A stretch of DNA of 34,636 nt from Deltaproteobacteria bacterium (GTDB lineage: Bacteria; Desulfobacterota; BSN033; UBA1163). Every line of letters begins with the position of its first letter. Positions within the stretch are counted from its first letter, which is position 1. Below the pieces are notes generated by a model. It saw nothing but the letters and a program-made list of their open reading frames with translations, was not told the origin of the DNA and ran no database searches. Of this stretch, positions 4,935-12,136 are shown piece after piece. Made by a program: the position numbers and the translations under genes. The stretch lies in assembly GCA_018333535.1 (NCBI GenBank), contig JAGXTA010000145.1, positions 1 through 34,636 of the forward strand. The letters run 5' to 3'.

Positions 4935-7751
4935 ATGAAATATGTCTATCTCTTTGAAGAAGCGGATGGCTTCAATAAGAAGCTCTTCGGAGGAAAAGGA
5001 GCGGGGCTGGCTGAAATGACCCGGATGGGTCTCCAGGTTCCACCCGGGTTCATCGTCACCACCGAAGCATGTATCCAGTATTATGGAGCCAAAAAGAAGC
5101 TTCCGAAAGGCCTCATGGAAGAGGCTCAGAAAAATCTGAAAAAGGTTGAAGAAAAAGCGGGGAAAGTCTTTGGGAGTTCTCAGAACCCCCTTTTCTTCTC
5201 CGTCCGTTCGGGCGCCGCCCTCTCCATGCCTGGAATGATGGACACCATTCTCAACCTCGGATTAAACGACGAGACCATCGAAGGACTCATTCAGATCACC
5301 GCCGATGGAAGATTTGCCTACGATGCCTATCGCAGGTTCGTTCAACTCTTCGGAAAAATTGCTCTGGGAGTGGACGAAAAGGAATTCGATCATATCCTGA
5401 ATAAAACAAAAGAGAAGGCCAAGGCGGTCTATGATACGGATCTCGATGCAGACCATCTCAAAGACATCTGCAAACAATATTTGACACTGATCAGGAAAGA
5501 GACGGGTTCTCACTTTCCCGAAGACCCGATGGTTCAATTGAGGTTGGCCATTGAGGCGGTTTTCCGCTCCTGGATGGGAAAGCGCGCCATTGATTACCGG
5601 AGGGAATTCAATGTCACCCCGGAAATGGCGAACGGGACAGCGGTCAATATCTGCGCCATGGTCTTCGGAAACATGGGGTTCGACTCTGCTACGGGCGTGG
5701 CCTTCACAAGAGATCCCGGAACGGGCGAAAACATCCTCTATGGCGAGTATCTCGTCAATGCGCAGGGCGAGGATGTGGTGGCTGGCATCCGGACGCCCAA
5801 GCCCATCCACGAGATGAAGAAGGAGATGCCCAGGATTTACCGGGAGCTGGAGCGGGTGAGAAAGACCCTCGAGGAACATTTCCGTGAGGTTCAAGATTTC
5901 GAATTTACGGTGGAGAAGGGAACGCTCTACATCCTTCAGACCCGTAACGGAAAGATGAATGCCCAGGCCATCGTCCGGACCTCTAAGGAAATGGTGGCTG
6001 AAAAGATGATCAACAGACAGAAGGCGGTTCTGAGATTGAAACCCTTTGATCTTGAGCAACTCCTCCACAAACGGATCGATCCCAATTTTAAGGGGAAGCC
6101 GATTCTCGCCGGACTTCCTGCCTCTCCGGGAGCCTCTTCCGGCAAAGCCATCTTCGATGCGGATGAAGCCGAAAGAGTGGGAAAACTTGGCCATAAGGTC
6201 ATCCTTGTCCGTGAGGAGACGAAACCTGAGGATATTCATGGCTTCTTCGCCTCTCAGGGAATCCTGACCAGCCGGGGCGGGAAAACCTCCCATGCCGCGG
6301 TCGTCGCCAGAGGAATGGGAAAACCCTGCGTTTCAGGATGTGAGTCGCTCCACATCGACCCTAAAACAAGAGAGGCCATGGTGGGAAATATCCGCATTAA
6401 AGAAGGGGATTTTATCACGATTGACGGCTCCAGAGGCGAGGTCTATCAGGGAGAAGTGCCCACTGTTGATCCGGAGGTCAGTAAAGAACTTCTCACGATT
6501 CTGAGCTGGGCGGATGAGATCAGGACGATGGGGGTCCGGGCCAATGCCGATACGCCAGAATCAGCCGCAATGGCGAGGCAAATGGGCGCCGAGGGAATCG
6601 GTCTCTGCCGGACGGAGAGGATGTTCAATGCGGTTGACCGGCTTCCCATTGTCCGGGAGATGATTCTCGCGAGTTCAAAGGAGAAAAGAGCGGAGGCCAT
6701 TTCCAGACTCCTCCCCTCACAGAAGAGCGATTTTAAAGAAATCCTGAGGGCCATGAAGGGATTCCCGGTGACGATTCGGCTCCTCGACCCGCCCCTTCAC
6801 GAATTTCTTCCCTCTGCGGAAGAGTTAGGCTCGGAGTTAAGGAATCTGAAAAACCTTGAGGCAGCCCTCGACTCGATGGAGAATATCTCCGAAGTAATGA
6901 AGTATCTCGACACCACTTCCAGGGAATCTCTAAAACTTCTTGAGCATGTAGCAACGGATATCGTCGAGATTAAGGAGAAGAGGCTTGATAAGAAACTGAT
7001 CCGCAAACAGCAGGAGACTCTCAAAAAGGTTAAAGAGATGATGGAAGTCAACCCCATGCTCGGCCACCGGGGCGTGCGATTGGGCATCACCTATCCTGAA
7101 ATCTATAAGATGCAGATTCAGGCCATCATGGAAGCCGCCGCCGAATTGACCAAAGAGGGAGTCGATATCCAGCCCGAGGTCATGGTCCCTCAGGTCTGCA
7201 CAGCCCAGGAGTTGAAATGGGTCTATGAGTTGGTAAGAAAGGTTCAGCGGGAAGTGGAAAAAGAGTACAGGGTGAAGATCAAGTTCAAATTCGGAACGAT
7301 GATCGAAGTCGTCAGGGCCTGTATGAGGGCAGGAAGGCTTGCGGAGGTTGCAGACTTCTTCTCCTTTGGAACGAACGATCTCACCCAGGCGACTTTCTCC
7401 TTCTCAAGAGAGGATGCGGAGAACAAATTTCTCCCTCTCTACAATCAGCGAAAGATCCTCCAGGACAACCCCTTCGAGGTGCTGGATGTAAAAGGGGTGG
7501 GAAGATTGATGATCATCACCGTCGAATGGGGAAGAAGGACGAAGCCTGACCTGAAGATCGGGATCTGCGGAGAACATGGCGGCCATCCCGACTCGGTTGA
7601 ATTTTGCCACAACATCGGGCTCTCCTATGTGAGCTGTTCCGTGCCGCGGCTTCCGATTGCAAGGCTTGCCGCCGCTCATGCAAAGCTGAAAGAAAATGAG
7701 AGGAAACCTTCACAAAAATTCGACCCCGACTCCCCCAGTCTCTTCTTCTAA
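4935..7751 (+). CDS. ppdK: Pyruvate, phosphate dikinase
   Basis: The enzyme interconverts pyruvate + ATP + phosphate and PEP + AMP + pyrophosphate in the cytoplasm. The 938-residue length is about normal (870-940). Visible parts: N-terminal LFGGKGAGLAEM and the ATP-grasp segment with FSVRSGAALSMPGMMDTILNLGL (residues 88-110), nucleotide-binding NAQGEDVVAGIRTP (275-288), the phosphohistidine domain with SRGGKTSHAAVVARGMGKPCVSG (His453), and the C-terminal PEP/pyruvate barrel with LCRTERMF, GTMIEVVRA, SFGTNDLTQ and GICGEHGGHPDSVEF carrying the catalytic Cys. It is divergent from ppsA. PpdK can run in either direction, so the pair gives two routes between pyruvate and PEP. Its putative ribosome binding site comes from the end of the inverted-repeat element just upstream. 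Confidence 0.97.
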   Translation: MKYVYLFEEADGFNKKLFGGKGAGLAEMTRMGLQVPPGFIVTTEACIQYYGAKKKLPKGLMEEAQKNLKKVEEKAGKVFGSSQNPLFFSVRSGAALSMPGMMDTILNLGLNDETIEGLIQITADGRFAYDAYRRFVQLFGKIALGVDEKEFDHILNKTKEKAKAVYDTDLDADHLKDICKQYLTLIRKETGSHFPEDPMVQLRLAIEAVFRSWMGKRAIDYRREFNVTPEMANGTAVNICAMVFGNMGFDSATGVAFTRDPGTGENILYGEYLVNAQGEDVVAGIRTPKPIHEMKKEMPRIYRELERVRKTLEEHFREVQDFEFTVEKGTLYILQTRNGKMNAQAIVRTSKEMVAEKMINRQKAVLRLKPFDLEQLLHKRIDPNFKGKPILAGLPASPGASSGKAIFDADEAERVGKLGHKVILVREETKPEDIHGFFASQGILTSRGGKTSHAAVVARGMGKPCVSGCESLHIDPKTREAMVGNIRIKEGDFITIDGSRGEVYQGEVPTVDPEVSKELLTILSWADEIRTMGVRANADTPESAAMARQMGAEGIGLCRTERMFNAVDRLPIVREMILASSKEKRAEAISRLLPSQKSDFKEILRAMKGFPVTIRLLDPPLHEFLPSAEELGSELRNLKNLEAALDSMENISEVMKYLDTTSRESLKLLEHVATDIVEIKEKRLDKKLIRKQQETLKKVKEMMEVNPMLGHRGVRLGITYPEIYKMQIQAIMEAAAELTKEGVDIQPEVMVPQVCTAQELKWVYELVRKVQREVEKEYRVKIKFKFGTMIEVVRACMRAGRLAEVADFFSFGTNDLTQATFSFSREDAENKFLPLYNQRKILQDNPFEVLDVKGVGRLMIITVEWGRRTKPDLKIGICGEHGGHPDSVEFCHNIGLSYVSCSVPRLPIARLAAAHAKLKENERKPSQKFDPDSPSLFF

Positions 7752-7896
7752 ATGGATTTTTTTGCGAATTCAGAAATGGAAATCAGGAATGGGAAGCGGT
7801 ATGAAGGGATCTGCCTTTTTTCTCCGGAGTGCCGTTTGTTATTTCCTCAATCGACAATTGAAGATGTGACCCCGGAGCTCTTTTCAAAAACGATCT

Positions 7897-8385
7897 TTAT
7901 TTCATATGCTGTGGACACAGAAACCTTAGACGAACACCATTTTTTTTAAGTGCTTCCCTATGCTCCCACCAGTCAGTATCAACAGCATTCAAAACTGTGG
8001 GATGATTCCGGCTTCCAAGGGCCACAGCAACGTATTTCCTGTCAGAACGATCAAAAGCATTCAATTCAGGATCAGCAGGAAACTCAGCAAATTCTTCCGA
8101 GTTGCCTGGTATGGGTGTCAATGGAACCTTTTCACACCGTTCAATAACCGCCTGATTTTCCCATACCCATTTCATGAACAGGTCACCAACACCTGGCTGC
8201 CCAGCAATTCTCAAGCACCCCATATATTCCCACAGTATCCGCATTGTATCATCTATAACGACCATTCCTCTTGCACGGATCTCTGAAAGAATACCCACGC
8301 AAGTCAATACACAATCGATATCTGCGTGTGACGCTTTTTGGTTTGCAACTATAGCTACGTTGACGTCAACAACAAAAGCTGTCAT
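7897..8385 (-). CDS. PIN-domain-like nuclease, partner of the AAA ATPase
   Basis: This 162-residue protein begins with TAFVVDVNVAIVAN, a PIN-type first strand with Asp7. Further acidic positions fit the PIN pattern: Glu53 in LWEYMG, Asp115 in DRSDRKYVAVALGS and Asp136/138 in NAVDTDWWEH. PIN proteins are metal-dependent ribonucleases, usually toxins or RNA-processing enzymes. It starts inside the stop of the upstream ATPase gene (ATGA, 4-bp overlap), so the two are translationally coupled and probably work together. No VapB-type antitoxin is adjacent. The role as the nuclease effector of an ATPase-gated defence system is inferred from the pairing. Confidence 0.75.
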   Translation of the reverse strand: MTAFVVDVNVAIVANQKASHADIDCVLTCVGILSEIRARGMVVIDDTMRILWEYMGCLRIAGQPGVGDLFMKWVWENQAVIERCEKVPLTPIPGNSEEFAEFPADPELNAFDRSDRKYVAVALGSRNHPTVLNAVDTDWWEHREALKKNGVRLRFLCPQHMK

Positions 8386-9749
8386 TTGCCCTCTGCCTTT
8401 TTCCTTTCCATAGCTGCCTTGGTCATAGCTGCCATTTCCCCGAACTGGTCGCCAAAAAACTCTTTTGGCCAGTTTAAAATATTTCCAAAAAGATCAACAT
8501 TAAGAGATGTTAATTTGGAACCGTCATTCTCCGATTCACAGAAATATAAAGCCATCTTGTCAGGAGAAATCTTTTTTTCAGCAATCCGACGCTGCAAGCG
8601 CTTGAGGAGATGTTCGCTATGACTTTCAAAAATTATCTGAATATTGCGGGTCTTCACTGCATCTATCATGACGTCTGCTAAGCCTGCCTGAACAGCTGGG
8701 TGTAAATGTATCTCTGGTTGCTCAAGAATGATAATGGAGCCCTTCGGGGCATAGTAAGAAAGCACAATCGCAGGCAAAATTTGAGAAACTCCAAACCCAA
8801 CGTCTGTAATCAAAACCTCAGGCGAATTGGGATTCCGGCGAACTTTGACACGGTAGATATTCCCACCTTCCTTGGTAATCGGTTCAACGTGGAATGCATC
8901 AATGAGCTTTAATTCCTTCAACCAGGCAGCAACACACTGTTCCAAGCTTTCTCTTTTTTTTCTTTTTCCCCGAGAAATTGGCAAACCGCTTTCACGAGCT
9001 GCAAGAATTGCCTCCACGACTCGTTCCCCCCTCAATCCCATGTCAACAGGCTCAGCACCTGACCATGCGTACTGGCGTTTTGGATAATCACGAAGGGGGC
9101 CTAGGTACTTAGTCCCACTGAAAAGTCGTTCAAATTCAAGCTGGAGGTCGGATAAAAAGCCAGCATTCTGGAAACGAGCATTCACTTCATTTGGAAATCC
9201 ATAACATTTTACAGGGGCAGGGAGATCCCACACTCGTCCTTGTGTCCGGATAAATCGAAAATCTGCGGGGACCGCAATTAATTCATAATTCTCTTTTGTT
9301 GTCGGTTTCCGTCTCATAATGAAATCCCGACCAGCAAGAGAATAAATAATCTTGTTTACAACAAGTCTCTTCTTCTCGCTCTCCGAGATTTCAACGGTGA
9401 AACCAAGCTCTTCTCCTATGAATAAATCTACATTCTTGTCATCTGGGTTTTTCACTTTTAGTGGTTTAGTTAGCTTCCAGTGGATTGACCACTCAAGTTT
9501 TCCGGGTGCCTCATGTGAGTAAATTACGTCTCGGAAACTACCAAGGTTGGCAGGACTTTTCTCATTTCCGAAGTCTAAAACCTGCAAGCGGTCGGTGGAT
9601 TCAACCGTTTGTTTAATCATAAGAAGGAGCTGGATAATGCTCGTCTTACCCGAACTATTCGTGCCAAATAGGCCTGTAATTGGAGCGAACCGCATTTTCT
9701 CGACTTGTTTCCACGACTTGAAATTGATGAAACTCAGTTCTGTAATCAT
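8382..9749 (-). CDS. DUF3696-type AAA (SMC/ABC-like) ATPase
   Basis: The 455-residue protein is an OLD/RecF-like ATPase. It opens with ITELSFINFKSWK and a Walker A motif GTNSSGKT (residues 29-36). It has a signature-like GFGVSQILP (318-326), Walker B IIILEQPEIHLHP (339-351) and the sensor ESHSEHLL (375-382). The C-terminal NWPKEFFGDQFGE segment is typical of DUF3696 proteins. Such ATPases pair with nuclease effectors in Gabija, Septu and PARIS. This protein has no Toprim domain of its own; the adjacent PIN gene, overlapping by 4 bp, would supply the nuclease. A GGGGG stretch seven bases upstream may be the ribosome binding site. Confidence 0.88.
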   Translation of the reverse strand: MITELSFINFKSWKQVEKMRFAPITGLFGTNSSGKTSIIQLLLMIKQTVESTDRLQVLDFGNEKSPANLGSFRDVIYSHEAPGKLEWSIHWKLTKPLKVKNPDDKNVDLFIGEELGFTVEISESEKKRLVVNKIIYSLAGRDFIMRRKPTTKENYELIAVPADFRFIRTQGRVWDLPAPVKCYGFPNEVNARFQNAGFLSDLQLEFERLFSGTKYLGPLRDYPKRQYAWSGAEPVDMGLRGERVVEAILAARESGLPISRGKRKKRESLEQCVAAWLKELKLIDAFHVEPITKEGGNIYRVKVRRNPNSPEVLITDVGFGVSQILPAIVLSYYAPKGSIIILEQPEIHLHPAVQAGLADVMIDAVKTRNIQIIFESHSEHLLKRLQRRIAEKKISPDKMALYFCESENDGSKLTSLNVDLFGNILNWPKEFFGDQFGEMAAMTKAAMERKKAEGK

Positions 9750-9885
9750 AAGGGTACCCCCATTCTTACTAAGGTTTTCAAAAAGACAGTTTTCCCTGTG
9801 TATCCTTTAGGCCATCTCTCCGCGATACCAAGTGGCAAATCTCGGGCCAGGCAATATCAAGGTTGTTGTAAGCCAGCGCCTTTTT

Positions 9886-10560
9886 TTAAACAGATCGCTT
9901 ATTTCTTTCGATTGGCTTTGACAATTTCTCCGTTAATTGGGAAACGAGGCGGTCCACTGTAACCGGCATAGCGCCCGCTCTAACGATGATACTTTCTTTT
10001 TCCGATTCAAAGGTGTAAACCTGCTTCCCTGCACTTAGCACGTTTAGGCAAAGCTGTTCTGTCTTACTTTTAGGAGCGGCATAGGGAACGAAAAACTGAT
10101 CCGCCAAGAGCGAAACGAATCTGTTTCTTTTTTCAGCAAGAAGGGCCGAAATTCTTCCATGTTTTGGAGCGAACGGCGACAGAATGAGAAGCCTTCCCTC
10201 GGCACAAGCTTTTCGCCATGCCGAAGGTATACGCATGTTGGTGATGCTTCGGGCGGGACACACGACAACGGGTTGTTTGCCGCGTAACAAGAAGTCCAGA
10301 CATTCCTTCTCCATGGGAGAGTGAAAACCACCGATTACAGGTACTCCCGCGTCTCGAAGTGCACGAGCTAAATCGTAAGTCTGCACAATTACCCGGCCAG
10401 GACAACGGATCGAGCAGAGTAATCCCAGAAGCGGATTACTCAGGATCTTTACGTCACCGATTGCCCAGAAACGGGAGAATCCTTCATCTTCGATCACTCT
10501 GCGGAGGACCCCAGGGAGATCAGGGCTGCGAGAGTTAAGAGGGGTTACGATCTGTATCAT
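9886..10560 (-). CDS. DprA/Smf-like SLOG-domain protein
   Basis: The 224-residue protein has a Rossmann-type fold resembling the DprA/Smf branch of the SLOG superfamily: FWAIGDVKILSNPLLGLLCSIRCPG (31-55), a helix TYDLARALRDAGVPVIGGFHSPMEKECLDFLLRG (61-94) corresponding to the DprA 'L..G..vvSG.A.GID..AH' region, then PVVVCPARSI, RLLILSPF and FVPYA strands. It lacks the N-terminal SAM and C-terminal winged-helix domains of housekeeping DprA, which handles incoming single-stranded DNA. Stand-alone SLOG proteins in defence islands are thought to sense or process nucleotides. It is read in the same direction as the ATPase 136 bases downstream. After its stop codon the same frame stays open for 35 more codons (to 9778). 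Confidence 0.65.
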   Translation of the reverse strand: MIQIVTPLNSRSPDLPGVLRRVIEDEGFSRFWAIGDVKILSNPLLGLLCSIRCPGRVIVQTYDLARALRDAGVPVIGGFHSPMEKECLDFLLRGKQPVVVCPARSITNMRIPSAWRKACAEGRLLILSPFAPKHGRISALLAEKRNRFVSLLADQFFVPYAAPKSKTEQLCLNVLSAGKQVYTFESEKESIIVRAGAMPVTVDRLVSQLTEKLSKPIERNKRSV

Positions 10561-10662
10561 CTTTTTCTTCCAGGTAATCGGAGTTCATATTGATTTTGGT
10601 CCAAAAACATTCTCTTGACATTTAATTCCCAACCTGACACATTATTTTCAAGTGTAAAGGTC

Positions 10663-10715
10663 CCGCCCTGATAATAAGAGCCCAAGGGGCTCTCCCGAAA
10701 GGGTAGTCAGGGCGG
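10663..10715. other. Nested inverted repeats, three-way-junction-like structure
   Basis: An outer stem CCGCCCTGA (10663-10671) / TCAGGGCGG (10707-10715) encloses two hairpins: AGAGCCC-AAG-GGGCTCT (10677-10693) and CCC-GAAA-GGG (10694-10703, a GNRA tetraloop read on plus). It lies eight bases past the DUF1016 stop codon in the 163-bp gap before the SLOG gene. A T-run follows only on the plus strand. It may be a terminator for the DUF1016 gene, a REP-like element or a structured RNA; its identity is unknown. Confidence 0.55.
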
Positions 10716-10723
10716 TCGCATTT

Positions 10724-11896
10724 TTAGGATTGGTCGTCGAACTCCCTTTTTAAAAGTCTGAGTTCACGTCGAAGCTCTGCCTGAAGTTCTCCCTCCGTTG
10801 GCAGGTATAGTTTATATCGACTGGCAAAAATTTTCTTTGCCTGGTCCGGGCCGAGAGTGTAGTGGACAACGGCGTCGTTCTTGTCCGTGCACAGAATGAG
10901 ACCTAATGTTGGGTTATCTCCCTGGGTCCGGCGCTCGCGGTCGTAGTAATTGACGTACAATTGGAGTTGCCCCAAATTCTGGTGGGTAAGTTTGCCGACC
11001 TTGAGATCGATGAGCACGAAGCATTTGAGGATCGTGTGGTAGAATACCAAATCAATGTAGAAGTGGTCACCGTCAAGCGTGATCCGTTCTTGTCGGGAAA
11101 CAAAAGCGAAACCCTTACCCAATTCGAGTAGGAATGCCTGAAGGTTGTTGATCAGGGCCTGCTCCAGGCCGGACTCCACAAGTTTCGGCGATTCGGGCAA
11201 GCCAAGGAACTCCATGACCACCGGGTCTTTGAAAACGTCGGCAGGCCGCTGTATCGCTTGTCCCTTTGTGGCCAGTCGCATCAAACCCTTCTTGTCCTTG
11301 CTCAGGGCCAGGCGTTCATAGAGCAGGCTGTTGATCTGGCGCTCCAGTTCCCGCGCCGACCAATTGTTCTTGACCGCTTCTATTTCGTAAAAAGATCTGG
11401 CCTCGAGTGACTCAACACGGACAAGATGCCGGTACAGGGACCAAGAAAGGTTAGGGTGCAGCAGACCCGGCTGCCAAGATTGGTCACACAGTGTGTGACC
11501 AATTCCGGATTTTAACGGAACTGCGACAGGAAAGTTGTTTACATTGGATAAAGAGGATTGGTCACGCAGTGTGTGACCAATCTCCCTGCTTCTCAATCCC
11601 GGATATGCAAGGAAGAATTGCCGAAAGAGCTTAAGGTTCGTAGCGCTATACCCGGCCCCGTAATCTTGCTGGAGTTTCTCGGACAATTCGGCAATCAGCC
11701 TTTGACCGTATTCGGCTTTTCTACTCCCACGCTGCTCCTCCTCCACAATCTCCCGTCCGATCAGCCAGTTGGCCACAACCTGGGTCGTGTTAACCGACCT
11801 GGCCACATTGGTTCTGGCCGATTCCAGTATCTGTCGGATCCGCCTGTACAACGGCGTCCCCTTCGTTTCCGGCAAACTTGTCGGTTTCTTTCTCAC
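10724..11896 (-). CDS. DUF1016/YhcG-family PD-(D/E)XK nuclease
   Basis: The 390-residue protein is a YhcG/DUF1016 nuclease. The N-terminal part (IRQILESARTNVARSVNTTQVVANWLIGREIVEEEQRG...YGAGYSATNLKLFRQFF) is the family's helical DUF1016_N region. The C-terminal half carries the PD-(D/E)XK core: FAFVSRQERITLDGDHFYIDLVFYH (Asp) followed by CFVLIDLKVGKL (D-x-K). The family is common beside restriction systems, and some members are implicated in defence or DNA processing. Start: GTG at 11896 with GAGGAG eight bases upstream. Odd feature: an in-frame insertion of about 45 residues before LSWSLYRHLVRVE contains two copies of IGHTLxDQS, encoded by near-perfect palindromes 78 bp apart. Confidence 0.9.
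   Translation of the reverse strand: MRKKPTSLPETKGTPLYRRIRQILESARTNVARSVNTTQVVANWLIGREIVEEEQRGSRKAEYGQRLIAELSEKLQQDYGAGYSATNLKLFRQFFLAYPGLRSREIGHTLRDQSSLSNVNNFPVAVPLKSGIGHTLCDQSWQPGLLHPNLSWSLYRHLVRVESLEARSFYEIEAVKNNWSARELERQINSLLYERLALSKDKKGLMRLATKGQAIQRPADVFKDPVVMEFLGLPESPKLVESGLEQALINNLQAFLLELGKGFAFVSRQERITLDGDHFYIDLVFYHTILKCFVLIDLKVGKLTHQNLGQLQLYVNYYDRERRTQGDNPTLGLILCTDKNDAVVHYTLGPDQAKKIFASRYKLYLPTEGELQAELRRELRLLKREFDDQS
11478..11581. repeat. Two direct copies of a 26-bp palindrome inside the DUF1016 gene
   Basis: Copies at 11478-11503 and 11556-11581 each consist of GATTGGTCAC, a short CA-rich centre and GTGTGACCAAT, differing at one central base (A/G). They are 78 bp (26 codons) apart, so frame is kept and each encodes IGHTL(R/C)DQS on the minus strand. 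The palindromes could form hairpins in DNA or mRNA. Confidence 0.8.
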
Positions 11897-12136
11897 GGTT
11901 CCATCTCCTCACGCAATGGAGGTAGTTGTTCCGGCCCCGGTTGCGCTTCCTTAACTTCCATCTCCGGGAATTCGCATATGCTTTCCCATCAAGATATGAC
12001 GCCGTGGGGTCAAACCCTTCGGAGTTCTTCAAGCTCCATCATCATCCTCAGCGTCGCTCGCCCCCATGCGTTACTTGATGTCATAGTTGATTTTCTTCTC
12101 TATGGTTGTATATCCCGAATTACTTATTTATTGTGG

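Noticed and set aside
5262-6293. Long minus-strand open frame (343 codons) inside ppdK
   Set aside because: It is antisense to conserved dikinase coding sequence, has no family resemblance and low-complexity-free but arbitrary composition; a shadow frame.
7752-7949. 65-codon plus-strand open frame directly after the ppdK stop
   Set aside because: No ribosome binding site, overlaps the 3' end of the PIN gene, no family resemblance. The 145-bp gap shows nothing else recognisable.
10663-10715. Hammerhead or twister self-cleaving ribozyme
   Set aside because: CTGATAA and GAAA occur, but the conserved CUGANGA core with GAAA directly after stem II is not present, and the twister core does not match. 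Kept only as an unassigned structure.
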